Source of the DNA: Actinomycetota bacterium
GTDB lineage: Bacteria; Actinomycetota; Actinomycetes; Streptosporangiales; Streptosporangiaceae
DNA length: 39,149 nucleotides
Direction: 5' to 3'
Assembly: GCA_003168295.1 (NCBI GenBank)
Contig: PMST01000664.1
Coordinates: 7,129-46,277, forward strand
A model generated the notes under the pieces. That model was given only the letters and a program-made list of their open reading frames with translations. It was not told the DNA's origin and made no database searches. Numbering within the stretch: the first letter of the stretch is position 1; the number at the start of each line of letters is the position of its first letter. Both the position numbers and the translations under genes were made by a program. This document shows positions 16,101 through 23,860 of the stretch, one piece after another.

Positions 16101-16840
16101 ACTCCGTCGATAACCACCGCGTCGTCAATAAACACAGCGTCGCCCTAGATGAGGACTTCCACGTTCACTCGACCTTCTCCGACGGGGCCAGCACCCTGGC
16201 GGAGAACGTCGGGGCGGCCCGGGACCGCGGGCTCCGCACGCTGTGCCTCGTCGATCACGTGCGGCGGGACACGGCCTGGGTGCCTGACTTCGTCGCCGCC
16301 GTCGAGGCGTACCGCCACCAGCCGGGGCTGCGGGTCCTGGCGGGCGTGGAGGCCAAGATCCTCGACACCTCCGGCCAGATCGACACCCCACCAGACCTGA
16401 GTGGTATCGACCTAGTGCTGATCGCCGACCACCAGTTCCCCTCCGAAAACGGCCCCGTGCATCCGGCCGAGGTACGAGCGGCGATCGAGTCCGGAGGCAT
16501 GACCTCGGCCGAGGCGATCGAGCGGCTGTGCGAGGCGACGGCGAACTCGCTGCGTACCGGTTTCCGGTCGCTGCTGGCGCACCTGTTCAGCGTCCTGCCC
16601 AAGATCGGACTGAACGAGGCCATGGTTCCGGATCTGCTCCTGACGCACCTGGCCAAGCGGGTGGCCCACGCGGGCACGATGATGGAGGTCAACGAAAAGT
16701 GGTCATGCCCGTCGGACCGCACCGTCGCGGCCATGGCGGCCGCGGGCGTGTCGCTGGTAGCCGGCAGTGACAGCCATCATTGCCGGAACATCGGTATTTA
16801 CGACTCGGTCCGGCAAACCGTGAGTGCCGCCGGGGTCTGA
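16097..16840 (+). CDS. PHP-domain metal-dependent phosphoesterase
   Basis: A 247-residue PHP-domain protein of the family that includes histidinol phosphatase and the YcdX/trpH phosphoesterases. Metal ligands are visible in order: HVH (22-24) with Asp29 (STFSDG), CLVDHV, GVEAKI, IADHQF, LAHLFSV and the C-terminal SDSHH. Such enzymes hydrolyse phosphate esters with a three-metal centre in the cytoplasm. The ATG overlaps the ATP-grasp stop by 4 bp (ATGA). In the operon it could remove phosphate from a sugar or glycolipid intermediate, in the way a phosphatase acts between glycosyl transfer and deacetylation in mycothiol synthesis (inference). The true substrate is unknown. Confidence 0.88.
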   Translation: MNSVDNHRVVNKHSVALDEDFHVHSTFSDGASTLAENVGAARDRGLRTLCLVDHVRRDTAWVPDFVAAVEAYRHQPGLRVLAGVEAKILDTSGQIDTPPDLSGIDLVLIADHQFPSENGPVHPAEVRAAIESGGMTSAEAIERLCEATANSLRTGFRSLLAHLFSVLPKIGLNEAMVPDLLLTHLAKRVAHAGTMMEVNEKWSCPSDRTVAAMAAAGVSLVAGSDSHHCRNIGIYDSVRQTVSAAGV

Positions 16841-16845
16841 CCACC

Positions 16846-18345
16846 GTGGGCCACGACTTCCTCCTAGGCGGCGACTGGATCCTCATCGTCCTGGTCATGC
16901 TCGGCGCCGTCCCTGAGGTGGCCGCGAGCTGGCAGTTCCTGCTGGTCGCCGGTCATTTCTGGCGCAACGACTACGACGTCTGCGCGCCGGTCTTCCCGCG
17001 GACCGCGGTGCTGATCCCGGCCTGGAACGAAGCGGCGGTCATCGCAGCCTCGATCGACCGGCTCATGTCGCTTGAGTACCCGCGGGAAGCCCTGCGCGTC
17101 TACCTGGTCGACGACGCCAGCACGGACGAGACCCCGCAGGTAGCGAAGGCCAAGGAAGCCCAGTATCCGGGCAGCGTGATCCACCTGCGCCGGGAGAAGG
17201 GCGGCCAGGGCAAGGCGCACACGCTCAATCACGGCCTGGCCGTCATCCTCGACGACGAATGGATGGAGGCGCTCCTGATTACCGACGCGGACGTCATCTT
17301 CCAGGCCGACTCGCTGCGCAAGATGACCCGCCACCTGGCCGACCCGCACGTGGGCGCCGTCACCGCGTACATCAAGGAGGGCAGCCGCCCGGGCAACTAC
17401 ATGACCCGCTTCATCGGCTATGAGTACATCACGGCCCAGGCCGCCTCCCGGCGCGGCCAGAACGTACTCGGCGCGACCGCCTGCCTGGCCGGCGGCGCCC
17501 AGCTGCACACGCGGGAGAACCTGCTCGCCCTCGGCGGCCGGATCGACACCAGCTCCCTGGCCGAGGACACCTTCACCACGTTCCAGACCCAGCTGAACGG
17601 CCGCCGGGTGGTGTTCGAGCCGCACGCCATCGTCTGGGCCGAGGAACCCGGCTCCATCATCGGCCTGTGGAAACAGCGGCTCCGCTGGGCCCGCGGCAAT
17701 GTTCAGGTCACCAAGCGGTACCGCAAACTGTGGTTCCGGCCGCACCGGGGGCACCGCCTCGGCAGCGTCACCTTCGGAGTCTTCTGGTTCTGCCTCTTCC
17801 TCCAGCCGATCTTCATGATCCTTTCGTCGTTCTCGCTGGTCACCTTGTACTTCGCCAGTTACGCCGGCGCGTGGCACACCTTTCACGTCCTATGGATCAC
17901 CAACGCCGTCACCTATTTCTTCATCACCGCCTTCTCGCTGCTGATCGACCCGCCGATCGCCCGCCACACCTGGCGCCAGGGCATGATGTTCCCCGGCGTG
18001 GTGAACCTGGGCATCGTCCTCTACACCTGCGTCCCGCCGCTGTTTCGTGACCTGGCCCACGACGCCTTTGCCGCGAGTCATTTTTCTCCCGACCACGCCT
18101 TGCTGACCGGGGGCCTCCTGTTCATCTACGCCTGGCCCGCCGTGTCGATGCCCGTGGCTTGCCTGGCCAAGGTGGCCGAGCCGCGCCGATTCGGCTGGTT
18201 CCTCAGCCCGCTTGTCGTCTACGTCGTGGGATATGGATCGCTGCTATGCGCCTGCACGTTCGCCTCCTACGTCAAGGAGCTGAGGGGAGCGGAAATGAAG
18301 TGGGACAAGACCGAGAAGACGGGGAAGATGGTGGTCCCGACGTGA
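16846..18345 (+). CDS. membrane GT2 glycosyltransferase (processive type)
   Basis: A 499-residue family-2 glycosyltransferase resembling poly-GlcNAc synthase PgaC, hyaluronan and cellulose synthases. A hydrophobic N-terminal segment precedes the cytosolic GT-A domain. Key motifs are PAWNEAAVI, VDDAST, the metal-binding TDAD, the catalytic LAED and RLRWARGN, the counterpart of QxxRW. The C-terminal third has about five membrane spans. The start GTG 16846 is 5 bp after the PHP stop and is the only reasonable in-frame start; a TTG at 16780 would overlap the PHP gene by 61 bp. It probably polymerises or transfers a UDP- or other nucleotide-sugar at the plasma membrane. The paired PIG-L deacetylase suggests a GlcNAc-type sugar (inference). 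Confidence 0.9.
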   Translation: MGHDFLLGGDWILIVLVMLGAVPEVAASWQFLLVAGHFWRNDYDVCAPVFPRTAVLIPAWNEAAVIAASIDRLMSLEYPREALRVYLVDDASTDETPQVAKAKEAQYPGSVIHLRREKGGQGKAHTLNHGLAVILDDEWMEALLITDADVIFQADSLRKMTRHLADPHVGAVTAYIKEGSRPGNYMTRFIGYEYITAQAASRRGQNVLGATACLAGGAQLHTRENLLALGGRIDTSSLAEDTFTTFQTQLNGRRVVFEPHAIVWAEEPGSIIGLWKQRLRWARGNVQVTKRYRKLWFRPHRGHRLGSVTFGVFWFCLFLQPIFMILSSFSLVTLYFASYAGAWHTFHVLWITNAVTYFFITAFSLLIDPPIARHTWRQGMMFPGVVNLGIVLYTCVPPLFRDLAHDAFAASHFSPDHALLTGGLLFIYAWPAVSMPVACLAKVAEPRRFGWFLSPLVVYVVGYGSLLCACTFASYVKELRGAEMKWDKTEKTGKMVVPT

Positions 18346-18497
18346 CGATCGAAGCGGTCGGAGCGGGGCCCCGGGTGGTCTTCCGGCGGGAGATCAACGA
18401 CGCGGTTCGTTACGAAAAGGGGCTGTTCATCAAGGCTCTTGTGATCCTCGCGATCCTGGCCATCGTGCTCGTCTTGCGCACGCTGTACTTCGCATGA
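18342..18497 (+). CDS. small single-span membrane protein
   Basis: A 51-residue protein with no recognised family. The first 27 residues are polar and contain a charged patch (RREINDAVRYEKG); residues 28-45 (LFIKALVILAILAIVLVL) form one transmembrane helix, ending RTLYFA. It starts with a GTG overlapping the glycosyltransferase stop by 4 bp (GTGA), and its stop overlaps the histidine kinase start by 4 bp (ATGA). This double coupling is strong evidence that it is a real gene. It may be a subunit or regulator of the glycosyltransferase or the kinase; small partners are known for other synthase complexes, but no function is assigned here. Confidence 0.8.
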   Translation: MTIEAVGAGPRVVFRREINDAVRYEKGLFIKALVILAILAIVLVLRTLYFA

Positions 18498-20971
18498 GAA
18501 CCAGTATCCGGCTGCGGGTGGCCACCGGCTCCGCGGTCGCCGTGCTGCTGGCCACGGCCGCGCTGGCCGGCGCGCTGGTCACGGCGGCCGGTACCCGGGC
18601 CGATGGTCGCGAGCTGTCGCAGCGGCTAGTGCCCGCGGCCGACGCCGCGATCGATCTGCTTAACCTCTGCCAGACGCAGCAGACGTGGGTCCGTGACTAC
18701 GTTACCGGCGGGCACTCAGGCACGCTGGCGCAGTTCCACGACGAAACCACCCAGCTCCGGAGTATGCAGGATCAGATCAAGCGGCTGACACCCGGCTATG
18801 GGCAGATTACGAAGCAGCTCAACGCGACCGCCGCGGCCGAGCAGGCCTGGGTGGCCAGTGTGGCCGCCCCTCAGCTGGCGGCCACAGGCCAGGGCAATTT
18901 CGCCGCCGCGCAGGCTCTGCAGGCGGATGTTGCGCAGACCCGGCCGTACGTGCTAGCCGTTCGTTCGGCGGGTGCGGCCCTGCAGGCTCAGATCACCGCC
19001 GCGCAGCAGGTGGTCGCCAACAAGCTCGGCCGTGGACAGCACACGCTCCTAGCCGCGCTCATCGTGGTATGTTTCCTGCTCGCGGCCATCGCCGCCGACC
19101 GGGTCATCGCGGTCTGGTTCGGCTTGCTCAGGCCGTTGCGGGCGCTGCGCAGGGCCGCGGCCGCCGTCGCCGCCGGGGACTATGACACCCGTATTCCGGT
19201 GACAGGTCCATCCGAGCTCGCCGACCTGGGCCGCGGCATGGAGCTGATGCGCAGTCGGCTCGTGACGGCCCTCACCGAGCGGCGCGAAGCGGAGCAGCGT
19301 TTCCGGCGCCTCTTCGAGGTGGCCCCGGACGCGATGATCGCCGTGGCGCCTGATGGGCTGGTCACGATGGCGAACACCCAAGCCGAGCAGACGTTCGGGT
19401 ATGCGGCGGGCGACCTGATCGGGCGCCCGGTGGGGATGCTGGTGCCTGAGAAGGCGCGGGCCGCCCTGGCCGCCGCGCGCTCGGGCTACTTCGCCGACCC
19501 GCAGGCCCAGCCGGGCGTCATCGAGTTCAAGCTGTCCGGGCTGCGCCAGGATGGCCGCAGGTTCCCGGCCGAGATCACCCTGAGCGGCCTGCCGACGGAC
19601 AGCGGGATGCTGGTCGCAGCCGCGATCCGCGACGTCACTGAGCGGGTCGCCCTGGAGGCTGAGCGGGAACGCCTGCGGGTCATCGCCGAGCAGGAGCGGA
19701 TCGCGCGGCGGGTACAGCAGTCTCAGCGGCTGGAGAGCCTCGGGCAGCTCGTCGGCGGGGTCGCGCACGACTTCAACAACCTGCTCAACGTCATCCAGGG
19801 TTACGCCGACTTCACCGCCGAGCAGGTCGAGGCCCTCGCGCCGGCGGACCCCAGGCTCGAGCCGGTGCTCGAGGACATCGAGCAGGTCCGGGTGGCCGCC
19901 CAGCAGGCGAGCCGGCTGACCCGCCAGCTCCTGACCTTTGCCCGCGAGGATGTGATCCGGCCCGAAGTCCTCGACCTCAACGAGGCGGTCAAGGAGGCCG
20001 GGCAGCTGCTGCGCCGGACCCTGGGTGAACACATTGACCTGGTCATCGCCGCGGAACCCGCCCTGTGGCGGGTCAAGGCCGACCGGGGCCAGCTGGAGCA
20101 GGTCCTGGTGAACCTGGCGGTGAACGCGCGTGACGCGATGCCCGGCGGCGGCCGCCTGAGCATCGACACCGGCAATACCGAGGTCGACGCCGCCTACGCG
20201 ACCGGCCGGCCCGACCTCAAGCTCGGGCGGTACGCCCGGCTCCGGGTCTCTGACACCGGGACCGGCATGGACCGGGCCACCGTGGCGCGGGTCTTCGAGC
20301 CGTTCTTCTCGACCAAGCCGAAGGGCCACGGCACCGGGCTCGGGCTGGCGACCGTCTACGGCGTCGTGACCCAGGCCGCCGGCAACATCGAGATCTACTC
20401 CGAGGTGGGCCTGGGCACCACGATCACCGTGCTGCTGCCGGCGACCGACGAAGACGCCGCACCGTACCTGGCCCCCCCAGGCACTATCGACGATCAACGC
20501 GGTCACGGCGAGACGATCCTGGTCGTCGAGGACGAGGAAAGCCTGCGCCAGCTGACCACCCGCATCCTGACGCGCAACGGCTACCAGGTCTGCGCGGTCG
20601 GCAACGGCGCCGAGGCGGTGCGGCGGGCCAGCGATATGGCTCAGCCGATCACTCTCCTGCTCACCGACGTGGTCATGCCCGAGATGCTCGGCAACGAGGT
20701 CGCCGCCCGGATCGGCGCGATCCGCCCGGACGTCCCGGCCCTTTTCATGTCCGGGTACGCCCAGCCGATCCTGGACTCCCACGGCGTTGGCGCCGCGTCC
20801 TTTGACATCTTGGCCAAGCCCTTCACAGAAGCGGACCTGCTGACCCGGGTACGACAGGCCATTACCCGGATTCCCGCGCCGCGCCGCGCCGACGCTGATG
20901 CTGACGCCGATACCACTGAGCGGCATTCAGTCGCCGGCCAATCGACGATACAACGCAGCGAGGGTATATAG
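18494..20971 (+). CDS. hybrid sensor histidine kinase (CHASE3-like, HAMP, PAS, HisKA, HATPase, receiver)
   Basis: An 825-residue membrane kinase. TM1 is at about residues 10-32 and TM2 at 183-209, enclosing a helical extracytoplasmic domain of about 150 residues that looks like CHASE3. HAMP follows at 206-260, a PAS domain at about 267-385, and HisKA with phosphoacceptor His425 (GGVAHDFNNLL). The ATPase shows the N box around Asn544, DTGTGMD (587-593) and GTGLGL (613-618). A C-terminal receiver (674-790) has Asp725 (TDVVMPE) and Lys775. It overlaps the small membrane protein by 4 bp and ends the operon begun by the receiver-PIG-L protein. The obvious inference is that it controls that enzyme. 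No Hpt domain is visible, so the role of its own receiver (sink or autoregulation) is open. Confidence 0.93.
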   Translation: MRTSIRLRVATGSAVAVLLATAALAGALVTAAGTRADGRELSQRLVPAADAAIDLLNLCQTQQTWVRDYVTGGHSGTLAQFHDETTQLRSMQDQIKRLTPGYGQITKQLNATAAAEQAWVASVAAPQLAATGQGNFAAAQALQADVAQTRPYVLAVRSAGAALQAQITAAQQVVANKLGRGQHTLLAALIVVCFLLAAIAADRVIAVWFGLLRPLRALRRAAAAVAAGDYDTRIPVTGPSELADLGRGMELMRSRLVTALTERREAEQRFRRLFEVAPDAMIAVAPDGLVTMANTQAEQTFGYAAGDLIGRPVGMLVPEKARAALAAARSGYFADPQAQPGVIEFKLSGLRQDGRRFPAEITLSGLPTDSGMLVAAAIRDVTERVALEAERERLRVIAEQERIARRVQQSQRLESLGQLVGGVAHDFNNLLNVIQGYADFTAEQVEALAPADPRLEPVLEDIEQVRVAAQQASRLTRQLLTFAREDVIRPEVLDLNEAVKEAGQLLRRTLGEHIDLVIAAEPALWRVKADRGQLEQVLVNLAVNARDAMPGGGRLSIDTGNTEVDAAYATGRPDLKLGRYARLRVSDTGTGMDRATVARVFEPFFSTKPKGHGTGLGLATVYGVVTQAAGNIEIYSEVGLGTTITVLLPATDEDAAPYLAPPGTIDDQRGHGETILVVEDEESLRQLTTRILTRNGYQVCAVGNGAEAVRRASDMAQPITLLLTDVVMPEMLGNEVAARIGAIRPDVPALFMSGYAQPILDSHGVGAASFDILAKPFTEADLLTRVRQAITRIPAPRRADADADADTTERHSVAGQSTIQRSEGI

Positions 20972-21032
20972 GCCAGTAGAAAGAATGTATATCGGCTAAG
21001 GGAAAGGATGTATATAGGCCCGGAGAAAGGAG
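20964..21032 (+). repeat. three 23-bp tandem direct repeats at the operon end
   Basis: Copies lie head-to-tail at 20964-20986, 20987-21009 and 21010-21032. Each starts GTATATMGGC, and each ends in a purine-rich GAAAGRA block. The first copy contains the histidine kinase stop codon. There are no spacers, so this is not CRISPR. The AT-rich start is unusual in this genome. Possible roles are a regulator-binding array for downstream genes or an RNA element at the operon end. Confidence 0.9.
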
Positions 21033-21055
21033 AGTGCTGGGACCTTTCCGAACGG

Positions 21056-21074
21056 CGCGAGGCTCTTCCTCGCG
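21056..21074 (+). terminator. candidate terminator hairpin
   Basis: CGCGAGG (21056-21062) pairs with CCTCGCG (21068-21074) around a 5-nt loop. No T-run follows, so termination would be of the U-less kind common in GC-rich actinomycetes. It lies downstream of the six-gene operon. Confidence 0.5.
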
Positions 21075-21084
21075 GGCTTATATG

Positions 21085-21125
21085 ACGGCGTGAATTCGTC
21101 TCGTGAGGTATTCATGACACGCCGT
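21085..21125. promoter_or_regulatory. 8-bp inverted repeat before the 140-residue gene
   Basis: ACGGCGTG (21085-21092) and CACGCCGT (21118-21125) are perfect inverted copies separated by 25 bp, centre to centre 33 bp (about three helical turns). They lie about 90-125 bp upstream of the ATG at 21211, a suitable place for an operator, or they may form a second RNA hairpin after the kinase operon. Confidence 0.4.
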
Positions 21126-21210
21126 GTGACCTGGACATCTGCGGTATGAAGGCGGCAAAGGGGGAGCATTAGCGCTGTGAAGACAATCCTGGGACAGGAA
21201 GGTCACGCCA

Positions 21211-21633
21211 ATGCTCCCTGAGCCGACCGCAGGAAAATCGGCCACCGCCAAGGCCCGGCCGCAGCCGGGGGTAATGACCCCGCTGTTCGCTGTGCCTGGC
21301 GGCACTGAGCCTGACGTCACCCCGGCGGCCGGGCGGCGGGTCCGCCCGGCCGCCCGGACCCGGCCACCCCGGCGCGCGAGCGCTGACCGCGACGGCGTGA
21401 CCGGGAATTCCGGGCCGCATAAAGACGCCGCGGATTTGCTGACCGTCACGGCCGAGCGGCTGAGGCGAGCGCTGGGCCGCAGTTTCCTGCGTTATGGCAT
21501 CGCCGGCGATCTCGAGGCCGCCGTCCATGCCGCCATGAACGTCATCGAGCCGGTGCTCGACGCGCGGGACACCGAGATCCTGCGGCTGCGCCGGATGATG
21601 GCCGGCAAAATCCCCGGCAAGGGTTCCCGGTAG
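21211..21633 (+). CDS. hypothetical protein upstream of amylosucrase
   Basis: A 140-residue protein that matches no family I recognise. The first 70 residues are rich in Pro, Arg, Ala and Gly and probably disordered. Residues 72-130 are predicted helical (DAADLLTVTAERLRRALG, then LEAAVHAAMNVIEPVLDARD and a basic end). The ATG has a good AGGAAGG site 8 nt upstream, which supports a real gene. No signal peptide or membrane span is seen. It is 43 bp upstream of the amylosucrase gene on the same strand and may share its transcript, so an accessory role in that pathway is possible but unsupported by motif. Confidence 0.6.
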   Translation: MLPEPTAGKSATAKARPQPGVMTPLFAVPGGTEPDVTPAAGRRVRPAARTRPPRRASADRDGVTGNSGPHKDAADLLTVTAERLRRALGRSFLRYGIAGDLEAAVHAAMNVIEPVLDARDTEILRLRRMMAGKIPGKGSR

Positions 21634-21676
21634 AGTCCCGGGCAAAAGGCCCTTTGTCCCGGTAAGGAGTTGTTCG

Positions 21677-23602
21677 TTGCCCGAGCTGGGTCCCGAGGTC
21701 GAGCGTGAGGCGAGGTCGCGGCTTCCTCTGGAGGAGGCTGACGCGTTCGGCGGGCGGCTCGAGCAGCTGTCCTTCGACATCCTGGGCCCGCTCGGCCAGG
21801 TGTACGGCGACGTCACCGATGTCGGCGCGTTCGCCACCGACCTGGTGCTTGACGCGCTGCGGGCGGCGGCCGACCGCCCCGCGCCGCTGCGGCGTCTGGA
21901 TCGCCGCCGTGAGATCGATCCGGCCTGGTTCCAGCGGTCCCGCATGATCGGCTACGTCTGCTACGCCGACCGGTTCGCCGGCTCGCTGCCGGGGGTCAGG
22001 CAGCATCTTGATTACCTGGCGGAGCTCGGCGTCACCTACCTGCACCTGATGCCGCTGCTCCGGCCGCGCCCGGGGGAGAACGACGGCGGCTATGCCGTGG
22101 CGGACTACGACACGGTGGATCCGCGCGTCGGCACGATGGCTGACCTGCAGGCGCTCGCCGCGGACCTGCACGAGCGCGGCATGGTCCTGTGCGTCGACCT
22201 GGTGCTCAACCACACGGCGCGAGAACACCAGTGGGCCCGCCAGGCGCTGGCCGGCGAGCCCGGCTACCGCGAGATGTACCTGGTGTATCCGGACCGGACC
22301 GAGCCCGACGCCTATGAGCGCACGCTGCCGGAGGTGTTTCCCGCCCTGGCGCCGGGCAGCTTCACCGAGGTACCGGATCTGGGCTGGGTGTGGACGAGCT
22401 TCCACGAGTACCAGTGGGATCTGAACTACGCCAACCCGGCGGTGTTCCGGGCCATGCTCGGCACCATGTTCGCGCTGGCCAACCGGGGCATTGACGTCCT
22501 GAGGCTGGACGCGGCGCCGTTTTTGTGGAAGCGGATGGGCACTGACGGGCAGAACCAGCCCGAGGCTCACCTGCTCGTTCAGGCGTTCCGGGCGCTGACC
22601 AGGCTCGCCGCCCCTGGCCTGGTCCTGAAGGCGGAGGCGATCGTCAGCCCGGAGATGCTTGTGCAGTACCTCGGCCGTCACGACCAGTTCCGCCCGGAAT
22701 GCGACCTGGCGTACGACAACCAGCTCATGGTGATGCTCTGGTCGAGCCTGGCCACCCGGGATGTCCGGCTGGCCGAGCGCGCACTGTCGCACCGCCAGCC
22801 CGCGCCCTCCTCCACCTCATGGGTCACCTACGTCCGCTGCCACGACGACATCGGCTGGGCGGTATCCGATGCCGATGCCGCCGCCGTGGGCCTCGACGGC
22901 TTTTCCCACCGGCGTTTTTTGTCCGATTTCTATTCCGGTGCCTTTCCCGGCTCATTCGCCCGGGGCGCGCGATTCCAGGACAACCCGGCGACCGGTGACG
23001 CCCGTATTTCCGGCAGTGCCGCGTCGCTGTGCGGCGTCGAAGCCGCGCTCGAAGCCGGGGATCCCGCCGCGCTCACGGCGGCCATCAGCCGGCTCGAGTC
23101 GATGTATGCCGTCGCCTTTTCCTTCGGCGGCATCCCGCTGATCTACATGGGTGACGAGCTGGCCGTCCGCAACGACACAAGGTGGGCACGGGACCAGGCG
23201 CACGAGCACGACAACCGGTGGATGCACCGGCCGCAGATGGACTGGGCCGTGGCCGCCAGGCGGCACGATCCGGGCTCGCTGGAAGGCCGGGTGTTCGCCG
23301 CGATCCGCGGCCTGTCCGACGCGCGGCGCTCGCTGCTCGCCCTGCGCGCGGGCGGCAGCACCGAGATCCTGCCGACGGAATGCGGCAGCGTACTGGCCTA
23401 CCGGCGAGTTCACCCGCGCAGCACCCCGTTCCTGGCGCTCACCAACTTCAGCGACCTTCCCCAGACGCCCGACGCCGGGATCATCGCTCGGGCGGGCCTG
23501 CGCGAGCCCACGCACGTGCACTCCACCACGGGCAAGCTCGCGATCAGCGCCGGGCGGATCGAGCTGCCGCCGTGGAGTTTCGTCTGGCTCGCCGGCACCT
23601 GA
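21677..23602 (+). CDS. amylosucrase (GH13_4)
   Basis: A 641-residue GH13 transglucosidase that uses sucrose as glucosyl donor to build alpha-1,4-glucan, releasing fructose. After an N-terminal helical domain (residues 1-85) the barrel begins RMIGYVCYADRF. Catalytic residues are Asp278 (VLRLDAAPFLWKR), Glu320 (LKAEAIVS) and Asp390/391 (RCHDDIGW), matching Asp286, Glu328 and Asp393 of the Neisseria enzyme. VDLVLNHTAREHQWA and MGDELAVRND are further family marks. Length fits the family (about 630-650). The start is TTG, fixed by AAGGAG 7 nt upstream. There is no signal peptide. Sucrose hydrolase or sucrose phosphorylase activity is a less likely alternative. With pgm, GH13 and CBM48 genes it forms an alpha-glucan theme in this window. 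Confidence 0.92.
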   Translation: MPELGPEVEREARSRLPLEEADAFGGRLEQLSFDILGPLGQVYGDVTDVGAFATDLVLDALRAAADRPAPLRRLDRRREIDPAWFQRSRMIGYVCYADRFAGSLPGVRQHLDYLAELGVTYLHLMPLLRPRPGENDGGYAVADYDTVDPRVGTMADLQALAADLHERGMVLCVDLVLNHTAREHQWARQALAGEPGYREMYLVYPDRTEPDAYERTLPEVFPALAPGSFTEVPDLGWVWTSFHEYQWDLNYANPAVFRAMLGTMFALANRGIDVLRLDAAPFLWKRMGTDGQNQPEAHLLVQAFRALTRLAAPGLVLKAEAIVSPEMLVQYLGRHDQFRPECDLAYDNQLMVMLWSSLATRDVRLAERALSHRQPAPSSTSWVTYVRCHDDIGWAVSDADAAAVGLDGFSHRRFLSDFYSGAFPGSFARGARFQDNPATGDARISGSAASLCGVEAALEAGDPAALTAAISRLESMYAVAFSFGGIPLIYMGDELAVRNDTRWARDQAHEHDNRWMHRPQMDWAVAARRHDPGSLEGRVFAAIRGLSDARRSLLALRAGGSTEILPTECGSVLAYRRVHPRSTPFLALTNFSDLPQTPDAGIIARAGLREPTHVHSTTGKLAISAGRIELPPWSFVWLAGT

Positions 23603-23860
23603 AACCGCGCTCAGGTACGCTGCGCGAATTGCCTGATAGTTATTGATTAATGCCGGATAGGGCCACGCAATTAATACAAATAGGCCTGTTTCGTTATCGC
23701 GGTGTTATGCATTTCCGCATTTGGTTTCTGGCCGCCCCTGCTAGCGTGTGCCGCGGATTTAAGTCATTAGCCCTGGCGCCCGATCGGCGATTACCGGTGC
23801 GCGAGGACTTCCATCAGGCACGTGGTCGCACGCGGCCGCGCATTTGTGGTGAGGCGAGTC
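23603..23860. promoter_or_regulatory. AT-rich intergenic region before the protease gene
   Basis: A 258-bp non-coding stretch; 23625-23720 is strikingly AT-rich for this genome. It begins with a short dyad ACCTGA (23597-23602) and TCAGGT (23611-23616) across the amylosucrase stop, a weak terminator candidate. AATTGC (about 23629) and GCAATT (about 23667) form another dyad. The protease promoter is expected here, but no firm -35/-10 pair was identified. An in-frame GTG at 23822 could lengthen the protease by 13 residues. Confidence 0.5.

Noticed and set aside
16780..16845. Upstream TTG start for the GT2 glycosyltransferase
   Set aside because: It would overlap the PHP gene by 61 bp and add a non-hydrophobic tail. 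GTG 16846 lies just after the PHP stop and just before the first membrane segment.
19049..20926. 625-residue open frame antisense to the hybrid kinase
   Set aside because: Composition is typical of antisense of high-GC coding DNA, and the sense strand has complete kinase motifs.
20964..21032. CRISPR array
   Set aside because: The three repeats are contiguous with no spacers, and no cas gene is present.
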